A stretch of DNA of 64,000 nt from an uncultured Granulosicoccaceae bacterium (lineage in GTDB: Bacteria; Pseudomonadota; Gammaproteobacteria; Granulosicoccales; Granulosicoccaceae): the NCBI GenBank assembly GCA_937922675.1, contig CALAJN010000009.1, forward strand, positions 235,687 to 299,686, in the 5' to 3' direction. The notes beneath the pieces were generated by a model. The model was not told where the DNA came from and did no database searches. It saw nothing but the letters and a program-made list of their open reading frames with translations. This document shows positions 31,029 through 42,146 of the stretch, one piece after another; position 1 is the first letter of the stretch, and every line of letters begins with the position of its first letter. Both the position numbers and the translations under genes were made by a program.

Positions 31029-32472
31029 TGACAACACCCTCTGCTGCAAACAGTGCTGGTAGTGAGCGTGCCAGCGCACCTACACTTCCTGCCCCGAGTG
31101 TCAGCACGATATCACCGTCCTCAATCACTCTGGCGAGCTGCTCCGGAACGTCTTCAATCGACTCGACAAACACCGGGTCGGCCGCTCCTCGAGCACGGAT
31201 GGCACGCGCAAGTGCACGCCCGTCGGCACCATTGATACGTGTCTCGCCTGCGGCATAGACCTCGCTGAGGACCAACAAATCAGGTGTTGAGAGCACATCA
31301 GCGAAGTCATCAAACAGGTCGCGTGTTCGCGTGTAGCGATGCGGCTGAAATACAACCAACAAGCGCCTGTCCGACCATCCTCCGCGAATAGCGGCAAGCG
31401 TTGCCGCCACCTCGGTCGGATGGTGCCCATAGTCGTCCAGCAGCGTCGCCTGCTTTCCATCTACATGCAGCGTACCCAGAGCTTGAGCTCGTCGGCCGAT
31501 ACCTGCAAAACGCGATAGTGCCCGCTTACCTGCCTTGACATCAACGCCGAGCTCAAGCGCAACAGTAATGGCAGCCAGAGCATTGAGTACATTGTGACGG
31601 CCTGGCATGTTGAGCACGATGTCGCTTATCACCGAAGTCACATCGCCGGTGTCGATGATCACATCGAAACGCATGCGCATCCCTTCCTGGGTCACGTTGG
31701 TAGCGCGCACGTCAGCGAGATCGTCAAACCCGTAAGTGCGCACAGGTCGCGCTACCCGTGGCAATACCTCACGAATGTTATCGTCATCGAGACAGACAAT
31801 GGCGAGGCCATAAAAAGGCAGGTGCAGCAGGAAATCAACAAAGGTCTGCTTGAGCTTCTCAAAGTCCCCGTCATAGGTAGACAGGTGATCAGCATCAATG
31901 TTGGTGACGATCGCCATGACCGGCTGCAGGTGCAAAAAGGACGCATCACTTTCATCAGCCTCGGCGACCAGCCACTCGCTCTCGCCAAGGTAGGCATTGG
32001 ACGATGAACTGGTGAGCTGACCACCGATCACATAGGTCGGGTCCATCCCGCCTTCGGTCAGAAGACTCGCCACCAGACTCGTGGTCGTTGTCTTGCCATG
32101 TGTGCCGGCAACCGCAATGCCCTGCTGGAAGCGAAACAGCTCAGCCAGCATCTCAGCACGTCGCACTACCGGCACACCCAGCTCCCGAGCGCGTACAAGC
32201 TCGCTGTTATCCTCTGGCACCGCGGTAGAGATCACCACCACATCGGCGTCTTCAACCTGACTGGCTGTATGCCCCTGATACACGGTGACACCGAGCCCGA
32301 CAAGACGTGCTGTCAAGGCATTGCTGCCAAGATCGGAGCCTGTGACCCGAAACCCAAGCTTGTGCATCACCTCAGCGATGCCCCCCATACCGACACCACC
32401 GATGCCGATGAAGTGCATGCCGCGCACACGCCGCATCTGGCTCTTGACCACCGGAGACAGGTTAATGGCCAT
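31021..32472 (-). CDS. murC: MurC, UDP-MurNAc--L-alanine ligase
   Basis: MurC adds L-Ala to UDP-MurNAc, the first residue of the stem peptide. The 483-residue product has the N-terminal Rossmann motif [17 protein letters not shown], the ATP-binding [15 protein letters not shown] near residue 120, the central [12 protein letters not shown], and [14 protein letters not shown] in the C-terminal domain. Its ATG overlaps the murG stop (TGATG), and its 3' end overlaps ddl by 8 bases. Confidence 0.97.
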   Translation of the reverse strand: MAINLSPVVKSQMRRVRGMHFIGIGGVGMGGIAEVMHKLGFRVTGSDLGSNALTARLVGLGVTVYQGHTASQVEDADVVVISTAVPEDNSELVRARELGVPVVRRAEMLAELFRFQQGIAVAGTHGKTTTTSLVASLLTEGGMDPTYVIGGQLTSSSSNAYLGESEWLVAEADESDASFLHLQPVMAIVTNIDADHLSTYDGDFEKLKQTFVDFLLHLPFYGLAIVCLDDDNIREVLPRVARPVRTYGFDDLADVRATNVTQEGMRMRFDVIIDTGDVTSVISDIVLNMPGRHNVLNALAAITVALELGVDVKAGKRALSRFAGIGRRAQALGTLHVDGKQATLLDDYGHHPTEVAATLAAIRGGWSDRRLLVVFQPHRYTRTRDLFDDFADVLSTPDLLVLSEVYAAGETRINGADGRALARAIRARGAADPVFVESIEDVPEQLARVIEDGDIVLTLGAGSVGALARSLPALFAAEGVVNA

Positions 32473-33710
32473 CAGCGCAATCCCCCGAGCTGATGTTGCC
32501 GCCGGTCAACCGAGTCACCACTGGATTGAGCTTGCGATGTCGTCGATGCTGAATCCGCTACTGCTCCTGCTGCATCACATAACGCATCAGCGACACGCGC
32601 CGCAGCCCCAGGCACGAAGCGCTCATGGGCGGCACGAGCCATTGCATCGAGCCGATCAGGGTCACGCAGCAATTGCTCGACCTCGAACGCAAGCGACCTG
32701 GCATCAAGCTGATCTTCCGGCAACAAGACAGCTGCACCCACCGACACCAGCCAGTTGGCATTCGCAGTTTGATGATCATCAACCGCATACGGAAACGGCA
32801 CCAGCAAGGCAGGTGTGCCCGAAGCTGCCAGTTCGGTCACGGTCATCGCACCGGCACGACTGATCACAAGATCAGCCTTGCTGTAGGCGGTGGCCATATC
32901 GTCAACAAAATCCTCTACGCAAACACTGACCTTGTGGGTGGCCGCCAGCGCCTTGAGATAGCGCTCTCTGGTAGCACCACCACGCCCTGCACCCGCTTGA
33001 TGAAAGACCTCAATAGACCCGACCTTGTCGCTCGCCAGACTGTCATCGACTCGCAAGGCTTTCATCGCTTCAGGCAGCAGGCGGTTCAAACACTCAGCCC
33101 CGCGACTACCTCCGATCACAAGCACTCGTAAAGGATCGCCCTTTTGTCTGATTCTTGTCGTCCCGGCAACTATTCCTGCAGGCACCGGATTACCCACTGT
33201 TTCAGCAGATCGAGAAGCCGGGAACACATCAGGGAAGGCACTGAATACTCGCGTGGCAAAACGCGCCAGCCAGGCGTTGGTCATGCCGGCTACGGCATTC
33301 TGCTCGTGCAGAACCAGAGGAATGCGCAGCATCAAGGCAGCCAGGGCAACAGGGCCAGAGACAAATCCGCCCATGCCCAATACTGCGCTGACACGCTCGC
33401 TCCGGAGCAGGACGATGGACTGCACGATCGCTCGCAATAAACGCAACGGTCCAAGCAGCGTATCCAAGACGCTCTGGCCGCGCAGCCCGCGTATATCGAT
33501 CAGTCGCATGGGAATACCCGCGGTTGGCACCATGCGTGACTCAAGACCTTGCCGAGTACCGGCCCACAACACGGGCACCTGACGCTCGCGCAAGGTGTTG
33601 GCAACGGCAAGCGCAGGCACCACATGCCCTCCTGTGCCACCCGCAGCAATGAGTACGGGACGACCTTCTGTCATGCCAGATCTCATACCAGATCTCATAC
33701 CAGCTCTCAT
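32472..33710 (-). CDS. murG: MurG, lipid II-forming GlcNAc transferase
   Basis: MurG adds GlcNAc to lipid I at the cytoplasmic face of the membrane, giving lipid II. The 412-residue product has the GT28 motifs [35 protein letters not shown] and [24 protein letters not shown]. The C-terminus has an extra Ser/Gln-rich tail of about 40 residues. The N-terminus contains [13 protein letters not shown], a 12-bp tandem repeat giving four in-frame ATGs. The first, at 33710, overlaps the ftsW stop as ATGA and is taken here; the fourth, at 33674, gives the usual family start. Confidence 0.95.
   Translation of the reverse strand: MRAGMRSGMRSGMTEGRPVLIAAGGTGGHVVPALAVANTLRERQVPVLWAGTRQGLESRMVPTAGIPMRLIDIRGLRGQSVLDTLLGPLRLLRAIVQSIVLLRSERVSAVLGMGGFVSGPVALAALMLRIPLVLHEQNAVAGMTNAWLARFATRVFSAFPDVFPASRSAETVGNPVPAGIVAGTTRIRQKGDPLRVLVIGGSRGAECLNRLLPEAMKALRVDDSLASDKVGSIEVFHQAGAGRGGATRERYLKALAATHKVSVCVEDFVDDMATAYSKADLVISRAGAMTVTELAASGTPALLVPFPYAVDDHQTANANWLVSVGAAVLLPEDQLDARSLAFEVEQLLRDPDRLDAMARAAHERFVPGAAARVADALCDAAGAVADSASTTSQAQSSGDSVDRRQHQLGGLR
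33675..33710 (-). repeat. 12-bp tandem repeat over the murG start
   Basis: Three near-identical 12-base copies (ATGAGATCTGGT with small changes on the coding strand) each supply an in-frame ATG, encoding the repeated residues M-R-(A/S)-G. Confidence 0.9.
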
Positions 33711-34957
33711 ACCAGGCTCCTGCCGCGCATGGCGCTGCTCGAGCCGGAGGCCCTCACCTGATCACTTGAGCCACGCGCGGCATTCCGCACTTCCCACTCA
33801 ACTCGCAATAGCAATGCAAAGGTCGCTGCGAATACTACAACGCTGGAACCACCGTAGCTCATCAGCGGTAGCGTGATGCCCTTGGTCGGCAACACACCCA
33901 TGTTCACGCCAATGTTGATGAAGGACTGCAGACCAATCCAGATACCTATACCGAGAGCCACATGGCTTGCAAAGCGCAAATTGACACGGGCTGCCACCGA
34001 CGACAGCTGAAAGCAGCGAAACACAATGAAGGCATAGGCACCGATCAGACAGACGACCCCGATCAGGCCGAGTTCCTCGCCCATGACAGCGAACAAGAAG
34101 TCGGTGTGCGCCTCTGGCAGGTAGTGGAGCTTCTGCACGCTTGCACCAAAGCCGACACCGCTCACCCCACCTGAGCCAATGGCAATCAGTGACTGGGTAA
34201 GCTGAAACCCGGTATTGAAGGGATCTGAAAAGGGATCGAGAAAGCTTGCAAAACGCCGCATGCGATACGGAGAGAATGCGATCAACACGCCTGCAATAGC
34301 GCTGATCACTGCGATGAGCGCAGCAAACTGACTAAAACGCACACCGGCGACGAACAACATCAACAATGCGGTGCCCAGAATGACGACAGAGGCTCCGAAG
34401 TCCGGCTCCAGCAGCAACAAGGCACTGACCACACCCATCAAGACCAAGGGTCGGATGAAGCCGCCGAAGGTGTTCTGAACGAGGTGCCCGCGGCGCACAA
34501 GATAGCCTGCGAGGTACACGATGATCAACAGCTTGACCGCCTCGGAGACCTGCACCGTAAAAAGACCGAGGTCAATCCAGCGACGGCTGCCGTTCACTTC
34601 CTTGCCGATACCCGGTATCAGTACCAGGGCCAGCGCGACCAGAGCAATGATGATCATATGCGGCCCGTATTTCTCCCACACCGCCAGTGGCAGACGGAAC
34701 AGAAACACACCGACCACACCGCCAAGCGCCAGAAAGATCAGCTGTCGACTGACAAAAAAGAAGGGACCACCAAAATCAGCCGCTGCCAGTGCCATGGATG
34801 CTGATGCGATCATGACGGCTCCAAACAGCGAAAGCCCTATCACAACGATAAGCAAGGCATGATCGGAAAAGCGCGGCGCCTCAGACAGCTGCGACGGTTT
34901 TAGCCGTGATTTCAGCGAACGTGTGCCTGTCGCTGTGCGTGATACCAGGGTGCTCAT
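33707..34957 (-). CDS. ftsW: FtsW, septal peptidoglycan polymerase (SEDS)
   Basis: FtsW is the SEDS glycosyltransferase that works with FtsI at the septum. The 416-residue protein has about ten membrane spans after a 30-residue cytoplasmic tail. It includes the motif GVSGVGFGASVQKLHYLPEAHTDF, typical of FtsW/RodA, and FINIGVNMGVLPTKGITLPLMSYGGSS. Its ATG overlaps the murD stop (TGATG) and its stop overlaps murG (ATGA). Confidence 0.96.
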   Translation of the reverse strand: MSTLVSRTATGTRSLKSRLKPSQLSEAPRFSDHALLIVVIGLSLFGAVMIASASMALAAADFGGPFFFVSRQLIFLALGGVVGVFLFRLPLAVWEKYGPHMIIIALVALALVLIPGIGKEVNGSRRWIDLGLFTVQVSEAVKLLIIVYLAGYLVRRGHLVQNTFGGFIRPLVLMGVVSALLLLEPDFGASVVILGTALLMLFVAGVRFSQFAALIAVISAIAGVLIAFSPYRMRRFASFLDPFSDPFNTGFQLTQSLIAIGSGGVSGVGFGASVQKLHYLPEAHTDFLFAVMGEELGLIGVVCLIGAYAFIVFRCFQLSSVAARVNLRFASHVALGIGIWIGLQSFINIGVNMGVLPTKGITLPLMSYGGSSVVVFAATFALLLRVEWEVRNAARGSSDQVRASGSSSAMRGRSLV

Positions 34958-36378
34958 CAGGACGCCACCTGCGCTGTTACTGTGACCGCATCCTGAAACG
35001 CCAGACCACGTGCGACATAGTCTTTGAACATGTCAAAGCTCGAACAGGCGGGAGACAACAGCACAACATCACCTTGCGCGGCGGCAGCGCGAGCCACAGA
35101 CACCGCCTCAGACATCGACTCTGCATCGCTCAGCTCGGTGCACCCCTGCAGTACCTCTCGCAGCACACCGCGATCCCGTCCGATAAGCACAACGTGCTTT
35201 ACGTGCTCCCGGGCCACGTCCGCCAAGGGTGAAAAGTCGGCGCCCTTTGACAAACCGCCAGCGATCAACACGACAGGCCCCGGCATTGCCTCAATCGCCT
35301 TGATACAGGCATCTACATTGGTGCCTTTGGAATCGTCATACCAACGAACGCCTGCGTGATCGGCAACCAAGGCAGTACGATGCGGCAGACCGGGCCAGCC
35401 ACCCAGTGCACGCACGAGAGACTCCCGATCCAGCACCATATCCATTCCTTGCTGTAGACACTCGGCAAGTGCAAGCACCATGAGTGCGTTACTCGCATTG
35501 TGCAGACCGGGGACGCTCAGCAAGGCAGCATCAACGATGTTCTTTCCGTTGCGACACAATTGCGGACCGAGCGTTTGCAGCGACTCATTGGCCGCCGCGA
35601 CGTTAAGGGATCCAGGCATGGGCGTACCGAGACAAAAATGCCAGCACACAGGCTGACCTGCGCCAACCGACGGCGGCACCTTGTCCGTTGCAAATACACG
35701 GGCATCACAACTACCCAGAGACTGCGCCGGCTGGGTGCGATCATCAAGTGCATTGGTGACACAGAACCGAGCGGCGCTATAGACATGCCGCTTGACCGCC
35801 GCATAGTCGTCCAGCGACGCGTAACGATCAAGATGGTCCTCACTGACATTCAAGGCAACGGCTACCAGAGGTTGCAAGCGCGTGACCGATTCCAGCTGAT
35901 AGCTTGACAACTCAAGCACGTACACTGAAGCGGATTCGTTCAAGGCGTCGAGTGCTGAAAGTCCAATATTGCCGCAAGCCAGGGCCTTTAGCCCGCATTC
36001 ATGCAGCACATGGGCAAGCCAGGCAACGACCGTGCTCTTTCCATTGGATCCTGTTACCGCCACGACCGGCACGTCACCGACAACACTGGCAAACAACTCG
36101 ATATCTCCGATTACCTGTGCGCCCGCATCTATAGCAGCAACGATGTCAGGATGAGCTCTAGGAATACCGGGGCTGAGAATGACAACCTCGTAGTCGGCAG
36201 CGACGCTCAGGGTGTTGTGTACACACGTGGACGCAGGCAGCCTCACCGAATCGGTATTGCCTGAATCGGCAGCATCAAAGGGCACATCAGAGCGCACGAG
36301 ATAGCGTACGACAGCGGCACCACTGACACCAAGTCCGGCGACCAACACGCGTTTTTGCTGGAGTTCCGTTGGTGTCAT
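34957..36378 (-). CDS. murD: MurD, UDP-MurNAc-L-Ala--D-glutamate ligase
   Basis: MurD adds D-Glu to UDP-MurNAc-L-Ala. The 473-residue product starts [20 protein letters not shown] and shows ATP-binding VTGSNGKSTVVAWLAHVL, LNVSEDHLDRYASLDDYA and YDDSKGTNVDA, all family motifs. The track frame begins at 36465 inside mraY; ATG 36378, overlapping the mraY stop (TGATG), is preferred. Confidence 0.96.
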   Translation of the reverse strand: MTPTELQQKRVLVAGLGVSGAAVVRYLVRSDVPFDAADSGNTDSVRLPASTCVHNTLSVAADYEVVILSPGIPRAHPDIVAAIDAGAQVIGDIELFASVVGDVPVVAVTGSNGKSTVVAWLAHVLHECGLKALACGNIGLSALDALNESASVYVLELSSYQLESVTRLQPLVAVALNVSEDHLDRYASLDDYAAVKRHVYSAARFCVTNALDDRTQPAQSLGSCDARVFATDKVPPSVGAGQPVCWHFCLGTPMPGSLNVAAANESLQTLGPQLCRNGKNIVDAALLSVPGLHNASNALMVLALAECLQQGMDMVLDRESLVRALGGWPGLPHRTALVADHAGVRWYDDSKGTNVDACIKAIEAMPGPVVLIAGGLSKGADFSPLADVAREHVKHVVLIGRDRGVLREVLQGCTELSDAESMSEAVSVARAAAAQGDVVLLSPACSSFDMFKDYVARGLAFQDAVTVTAQVAS

Positions 36379-37460
36379 CAGCGGATCTTCAGGGTCGACA
36401 GACCGATCAGCACGAGGATCACCGTGATGATCCAGAAGCGCACGATGATGCGCGGCTCGGGCCAACCCTTCAGCTCAAAATGGTGATGTATGGGCGCCAT
36501 TCGAAAGATACGGCGCCCCGTGAGCCGGTAGGAGGCGACTTGCAGGATCACCGATACAGCTTCCATCACAAACACTCCGCCCATGATGAACAGCACCAGC
36601 TCCTGACGCACCATGATCGCTACCGCGCCGAGTGATCCGCCGATGGCGAGAGCACCCACGTCACCCATGAACACTTGTGCCGGGTAGGTGTTAAACCACA
36701 GGAATCCAAGACCCGCTCCCACAAGGGCACTACAAAAGACCGTCAGCTCACCTGCCCCACGAATGTTGGGTATATGAAGGTAGTCAGCAAACACCGAATG
36801 CCCGGCGAGATAGGCAATCAGGCCAAGCCCGGCGGCAACCATGACCGAAGGCAAAATAGCCAGACCATCCAGACCATCTGTGAGATTTACCGCGTTGCTG
36901 GCCCCCACGATCACGAGAAAGGCAAAGGGGATGAACAACCAACCCAGGTAGAAGGCCACGTCTTTGAAAAAAGGCACGATCAACTCGACCTCGGCCCGCT
37001 CGCTGGCGGTCATGTAAACAACGACCACCGCGATACCGGCTATCAGGCTTTGCCAGAGAATTTTTTCACGCGCCGTGAGCCCCACGGAGTTCGCGAGCAC
37101 CACCTTGCGATAATCATCTACCCATCCAATGGCGCCAAAGCCAATTGTCACAAACAGCACCAGCCAGACCTGCCTGACAGACAGGTCAGACCACATCAAG
37201 GTCGACAAGGCAACAGCGACGATGATCATGGCCCCGCCCATGGTAGGAGTACCTGCCTTGACCAAATGGGTCTGCGGTCCATCATCACGTATCGACTGAC
37301 CAATCTTGGCGGCCGACAGTTTTCGGATCAATGTTGGCCCGACCAGCAAACAGATCACCATCGCCGTCAAGGCCGAGAATATCGCCCGCAGGGTGATGTA
37401 CTGAACGACTTCAAAGCCCTGATCAAGATCAGCAAGCCAACCACCGATGAGCAGCATCAT
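36378..37460 (-). CDS. mraY: MraY, phospho-MurNAc-pentapeptide translocase
   Basis: MraY transfers phospho-MurNAc-pentapeptide to undecaprenyl phosphate in the inner membrane, making lipid I. The 360-residue protein matches the usual length and has about ten spans. The catalytic motifs [10 protein letters not shown] (Asp-Asp), [13 protein letters not shown] and [13 protein letters not shown] are present, as is [13 protein letters not shown]. Start and stop overlap murF (ATGA) and murD (TGATG). Confidence 0.97.
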   Translation of the reverse strand: MMLLIGGWLADLDQGFEVVQYITLRAIFSALTAMVICLLVGPTLIRKLSAAKIGQSIRDDGPQTHLVKAGTPTMGGAMIIVAVALSTLMWSDLSVRQVWLVLFVTIGFGAIGWVDDYRKVVLANSVGLTAREKILWQSLIAGIAVVVVYMTASERAEVELIVPFFKDVAFYLGWLFIPFAFLVIVGASNAVNLTDGLDGLAILPSVMVAAGLGLIAYLAGHSVFADYLHIPNIRGAGELTVFCSALVGAGLGFLWFNTYPAQVFMGDVGALAIGGSLGAVAIMVRQELVLFIMGGVFVMEAVSVILQVASYRLTGRRIFRMAPIHHHFELKGWPEPRIIVRFWIITVILVLIGLSTLKIR

Positions 37461-38800
37461 GTGACGGTCTCCAGCTGCTCTTGCAGCCCCGTCACCACTC
37501 GCTCCATGCGTGCACCACGAGACCCCTTGACAAGCACCGTGTCGTGCTCCTCCAGACTTGCGCGCAACTCATTGAGCAGAGTCTTGATATCGGTAAACGC
37601 ACGACCACCGTCCTCAAAGGCTCTGGCAGCGGGTTCAGCCCCTGCACCCAAGGTCCAGAGCCTTTCAATGCCGCGGTGTTTGGCGAGGCGACCGATATCA
37701 GCGTGCATTCGCTCAGCATCATCACCAAGCTCAAGCATCTCGCCGAGAACCAGATGGCGGCGCCCGGTACGTCGTGCCAGCAACTCTACAGCGGCCCCAA
37801 CAGACGTTGGATTGGCGTTGTAGCTGTCATCAATCAAGTGAACACCCCGGGCGCCTCTCTTTTCTTCGAGCCGACCTACAACCGTTGGCACCTTGGAAAG
37901 ACCCGAGAGAATAGCCCGGTCCTGTACATCCAGACATTGCACCGCGGCAACCGCTGCAAGGGCGTTCATGCCATTGTGATCGCCGAGCAGCGGAAAGTTC
38001 ACACGCAACCCTCGACCCATGGTTTCAATCTGCAAGCCTGGCCCAGACACGCCCCGCACGTCAGCCTGAGCTGACACACCAAAGGTTCGGCGGCGCCGTC
38101 CGATCGAGGCGTCGCGAAACAGCGGTGAGTACTCGTCATCAAGATTGATAACCGCAGCACCCTGACGCCCAAGCCCTGCAAAAATCTCTGATTTCGCCTG
38201 AGCCACACCCTCAAGACTGCCAAAGCCCTTGAGGTGAGCTGCACCCACATTGGTGAGTACAGCCACATCAGGCGGCGCAATCTCCACCAGCCGAGCGATG
38301 TCACCAGGAGCGCTTGCACCCATTTCAATCACTGCATAGCGATGGTCCTGGTCAAGCTCAAACAAGGTGAGCGGGACACCGATGTGATTATTCAGATTAC
38401 CTCGTGTGGCAAGCACCGGACCTAGCTGACTCAAGATGGAAGTGATGATTTCCTTGGTCGTTGTCTTGCCGTTGCTTCCTGTAATCGCAATCAGCGGCAC
38501 GGGATTCCGTGACAACCAGAAGTGGGCAAGATCACCGAGCGCTCGAGTCGTATCACTGACGATCAGTTGCGGCAAATCCGATTCAACTTCACGCTCGACG
38601 ATCAGCGCAACAACACCACTCTGCTCTGCTTCGGTGATGAAATCATGACCATCAAAGCGCTCGCCGCGGATGGCGACATAGACAGCACCAATGGCATCGG
38701 TACGTGTGTCAATGCTGACGCCGACAAAGTCAACATCATTCCCGACCAGGCGCCCGGACAAGGGGGCCTCGCACACCGAAAGCGACAAGCGCACCGTCAT
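37457..38800 (-). CDS. murF: MurF, UDP-MurNAc-tripeptide--D-alanyl-D-alanine ligase
   Basis: MurF adds the D-Ala-D-Ala dipeptide made by Ddl to the tripeptide precursor. The 447-residue product shows [18 protein letters not shown] near residue 105, [40 protein letters not shown] and [12 protein letters not shown]. Its ATG overlaps the murE stop (ATGA). Confidence 0.96.
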   Translation of the reverse strand: MTVRLSLSVCEAPLSGRLVGNDVDFVGVSIDTRTDAIGAVYVAIRGERFDGHDFITEAEQSGVVALIVEREVESDLPQLIVSDTTRALGDLAHFWLSRNPVPLIAITGSNGKTTTKEIITSILSQLGPVLATRGNLNNHIGVPLTLFELDQDHRYAVIEMGASAPGDIARLVEIAPPDVAVLTNVGAAHLKGFGSLEGVAQAKSEIFAGLGRQGAAVINLDDEYSPLFRDASIGRRRRTFGVSAQADVRGVSGPGLQIETMGRGLRVNFPLLGDHNGMNALAAVAAVQCLDVQDRAILSGLSKVPTVVGRLEEKRGARGVHLIDDSYNANPTSVGAAVELLARRTGRRHLVLGEMLELGDDAERMHADIGRLAKHRGIERLWTLGAGAEPAARAFEDGGRAFTDIKTLLNELRASLEEHDTVLVKGSRGARMERVVTGLQEQLETVT

Positions 38801-40422
38801 GCCTTCACTCCTGCGGATGCGCCCGCAAGATCTGCGCTACGCGCCGCGAGAGCCGCGCGTGCGACCTCCCGATCATCAAAGGGGTAGCGAGTCTCACCAA
38901 TGATCTGATAGTCCTCATGCCCCTTGCCGGCGATCAGCACGGTGTCTTCAGGCCGAGCCTGTGCAATGACTTGCTCAATCGCAGCACGACGATCAGGCAC
39001 AACCGAGACATGAGACTGATCAGAGAATCCGCCCAACACCATGTCACGAATCACAGCGGCGTCTTCGGTGCGTGGGTTGTCGTCAGTGACAACGACTCGG
39101 TCAGCGGCTTCGGCCGCTGCGGCCATACTCCGGCGTTTGCCCGGGTCACGATCACCACCACAACCAAACACCACCGTAAGCACGCCGTCACAATGTGCAC
39201 GTACAGCACTCAATGCAGCGGCCAGAGCGTCTGCGGTATGCGCGTAGTCGACAATCACGGCAGGCTCATCGCACTCCTGGGCTATACGATCATTCGCATT
39301 CACTCGCTCCATGCGACCGGGCACAGGCAACAAGGTCGAAAGCGCCGATACAGCGTCTTCAAAATCACACCCGAGCAGCCTCATCACACCGTGACAGGCG
39401 AGCAGGTTTTCCACATTGAATTGACCGACGAGCCCACTGTGGACTTGAGCACCGAGCTGTGCGCCTTGCCCAGCCTCAGACAGGCTGAACGCCAAACCTG
39501 TAGCGCTCGACTGAATGTCTGTTGCGACAATGTTGTGGCCACACCCGGCCAACACATCAGGATGCTGTCCGAACAAGGAAAACGTGGCGACTTGCAGTGG
39601 CTCGCGTACATGTTGATCGATCAACTGTTTTCCAAGTGAATCATCACAATTGACGACCATGCCGATCAAGCTTGGCCATTCAAACAATCGTGCCTTGGCA
39701 GCTCGGTACTCGCACAAGGTCTTGTGATAATCGAGATGATCCTGACCGAGATTGGTCAACACAGCGACGTCGATAGACAAACCGTCAAGCCGGCCCTCTG
39801 CGATGCCGTGCGAGGATGCCTCCAGGGCGACAACTGTTGCACCCTGATCCAGCAATGCACGCAGTATGCGACGCAAGGCAACGGCATCCGGTGTGGTCAA
39901 GGCGGTATCGTCAAGTGTGTTGTCGTCACCAACCACACCCCAGCCGAGCGTACCGACGTAGCCTGCCACATCACCGACAGCCGCAAAGGCGTCCGCCACA
40001 AAGCGACAAACACTGGTTTTTCCATCCGTACCTGTGACCGCCACAAGCCTGAGCGCATCCGCTGGCGAGCCAAAAAATGTGTCGGCAAGATCATTGACTC
40101 GCGCCTTGAGTTCAGCGAGCTCTACAACAGGCACGGCAAGTTTACCGAGACGGCATGAGGCACCTGGCACGGTCACGATAGCGACAGCGCCTCTGACTAC
40201 CGCAGAAGCGGCGTGATCCATTCCGTGACTGGCACGACCTGGCAAGGCGAGGTATACATCGCCCGCTTGCAGCGCGCGCGTGTCCAGGCTGAGCCCACTG
40301 ATAGACACATCTCGCCAACCCGATACGGCACAGGTGATCTCTGCGTGCGCATCGCCTGCAACGCTATCGATCAATGCGCCCAGTGCCATCTCGCGCGGCC
40401 GACTGTGCACAAAGGCACTCAT
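38797..40422 (-). CDS. murE: MurE, UDP-MurNAc-dipeptide--meso-DAP ligase
   Basis: MurE adds the third stem residue. The 541-residue product has VTGTDGKTSVCRFVADAF, EASSHGIAEGRLDGL, VDYAHTADALAAAL and the C-terminal DNPRTED, the signature for meso-diaminopimelate rather than lysine. It is about 45 residues longer than the E. coli enzyme, partly through loops in the central domain. The start overlaps the ftsI stop (ATGA). Confidence 0.96.
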   Translation of the reverse strand: MSAFVHSRPREMALGALIDSVAGDAHAEITCAVSGWRDVSISGLSLDTRALQAGDVYLALPGRASHGMDHAASAVVRGAVAIVTVPGASCRLGKLAVPVVELAELKARVNDLADTFFGSPADALRLVAVTGTDGKTSVCRFVADAFAAVGDVAGYVGTLGWGVVGDDNTLDDTALTTPDAVALRRILRALLDQGATVVALEASSHGIAEGRLDGLSIDVAVLTNLGQDHLDYHKTLCEYRAAKARLFEWPSLIGMVVNCDDSLGKQLIDQHVREPLQVATFSLFGQHPDVLAGCGHNIVATDIQSSATGLAFSLSEAGQGAQLGAQVHSGLVGQFNVENLLACHGVMRLLGCDFEDAVSALSTLLPVPGRMERVNANDRIAQECDEPAVIVDYAHTADALAAALSAVRAHCDGVLTVVFGCGGDRDPGKRRSMAAAAEAADRVVVTDDNPRTEDAAVIRDMVLGGFSDQSHVSVVPDRRAAIEQVIAQARPEDTVLIAGKGHEDYQIIGETRYPFDDREVARAALAARSADLAGASAGVKA

Positions 40423-42146
40423 GAGCGATCACCGGCGGCAAACGGCACAGTCAGACTGGTCAGATCATCGATGTCATCCGGCTCAACACCATCAAGACGC
40501 AAGGCATGCGACATGACCGCCTTGAATACCGGGGCGGCGACTACGCTACCAAAGTGCTCACCCGCCTTTGGGTCATGGACCACAACGACGGCCGCCAGAC
40601 GAGGGTTGGACACAGGCGCAAAGCCTGCAAATACCGATACATACTGATCTTCAGCATAGCCGCCTGATTGGGACCGATGCGAGGTACCCGTCTTGCCGGC
40701 AACACGGTATCCCGGAATTGCAGCGCGCCCACCGGTGCCATCGGTAACCACGCCTTCAAGCATCGATTGCATACTCTTGGCAATCGACTCGTCGATAACG
40801 CGCTCGCCTTGCTCTGGCGCATCGACGGCAAGAAAGGATACTGGCGGCATAATGCCATCGGCTGCAATAGCAGCATAGGCACGAACCAACTGCAAGGCCG
40901 ACACGGAAATACCATAACCAAACGACACACTCGCCTGCTCGACATGATGCCAGTATGTGGGGTGATTGAAATACCCAGGCACCTCACCCGGAAACTCGCT
41001 ACCCGGTGGACGACCAAAACCGAAGCGATCAAACACCGACCACATCTGCTCCGGGTCCAGAGAGGTAGCAAGCTTGCTGACCCCTACGTTGCTCGACTTG
41101 GTAACGATTCCGCGCAAATCCAGCCATCCGTGATCGCGGGTATCGGAGATCTTGTACTTGCCAATCTCGTAACTGCCCGGCGAGGTGTAGACGATGTCAT
41201 TCGGTACGAATTCACCCGAATCCAGCGCGGCCGCGATGGTGAACGTCTTCATGGTGGAGCCCGGCTCAAACACATCAGTCAGCGCGCGATTGCGCTGGCG
41301 GCCACCACTGCGATCAGCGGTGTCATTCGGGTTGTAGCCTGGCAAGTTGGCCATTGCCCGAATCTCTCCTGTATGTACATCCATGACGACAACAGAGGCT
41401 GACTCAGCTTGGTGCTGAGTGACAGCTTCACGCAATGCACTGTCGGTCAGATACTGCAATTGCTTGTCAAGACTGAGCCGCAGATCCCGGCCTGGTATCG
41501 CATCCTCGACGATATCGGTACCGGTGATCTCTCGCCCATTGAGATCACGCACCACGCGCCTTTTGCCAGGAGAGCCGGCAAGCCACTCGTCATACGCCAA
41601 CTCAAGCCCTTCACGACCACGGTCATCAATGTCGGTGAATCCGATAACGTGAGATGCAGCAGCACCACTTGGGTAATAGCGACGATACTCCCTCTGCACG
41701 GAGAGATCAGCAACGCGCAGGGCCATGACGCTCTCGGCAATCGCTGGTGTCACATGTCGCTTGACGTACATGAACTCACGCCCACGATCCGCAGCCGTTT
41801 GCGTGCGCTGCTGCAACTCGGCGGCATCAATATCCAACAGTGCTGCCACCTCACGCATTGCTGCCGGCTGAGTGACCAAGGTCTTGGGATTGCCCCAAAG
41901 CGTTTGAATCGGTGTCGATACGGCAAGTGGCTCGCCGCTGCGATCCAGCAAATTACCCCGGTGCGCAGCGATAGGCACCACACGCACCTGGCGCGCATCG
42001 CCCTGCCCGCGATAAAAATCGTGATCAAACACCTGCAAATAGGTCGCGCGCGAAAGCAAGCCGAGACCCAGCATCGCAAAACCTGCCAACACGAGGTGCC
42101 GGCGCATGCGCGAGCTATCCACGCGATCAGTGCCTAGCGCTCTCAT
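40419..42146 (-). CDS. ftsI: FtsI / PBP3, septal transpeptidase
   Basis: FtsI cross-links septal peptidoglycan and pairs with FtsW; it is a beta-lactam target. The 575-residue protein has a short cytoplasmic tail, one membrane span (about residues 18-38), a pedestal domain, and a transpeptidase domain with SxxK in PGSTMKTFTIAAAL, SxN in SSNVGVSKLA and KTGTSHRSQ. Its ATG overlaps the ftsL stop (ATGA). Confidence 0.97.
   Translation of the reverse strand: MRALGTDRVDSSRMRRHLVLAGFAMLGLGLLSRATYLQVFDHDFYRGQGDARQVRVVPIAAHRGNLLDRSGEPLAVSTPIQTLWGNPKTLVTQPAAMREVAALLDIDAAELQQRTQTAADRGREFMYVKRHVTPAIAESVMALRVADLSVQREYRRYYPSGAAASHVIGFTDIDDRGREGLELAYDEWLAGSPGKRRVVRDLNGREITGTDIVEDAIPGRDLRLSLDKQLQYLTDSALREAVTQHQAESASVVVMDVHTGEIRAMANLPGYNPNDTADRSGGRQRNRALTDVFEPGSTMKTFTIAAALDSGEFVPNDIVYTSPGSYEIGKYKISDTRDHGWLDLRGIVTKSSNVGVSKLATSLDPEQMWSVFDRFGFGRPPGSEFPGEVPGYFNHPTYWHHVEQASVSFGYGISVSALQLVRAYAAIAADGIMPPVSFLAVDAPEQGERVIDESIAKSMQSMLEGVVTDGTGGRAAIPGYRVAGKTGTSHRSQSGGYAEDQYVSVFAGFAPVSNPRLAAVVVVHDPKAGEHFGSVVAAPVFKAVMSHALRLDGVEPDDIDDLTSLTVPFAAGDRS

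Noticed and set aside
36675-37823. 382-residue plus-strand ORF across mraY and murF
   Set aside because: It is antisense to two well-supported genes, and its sequence is rich in His, Gln and Arg as expected from a shadow frame.
38917-39639. 240-residue plus-strand ORF
   Set aside because: Antisense shadow of murE.
40668-42137. Two plus-strand ORFs (244 and 242 residues) in tandem
   Set aside because: Both are antisense to ftsI, which is complete with all catalytic motifs.
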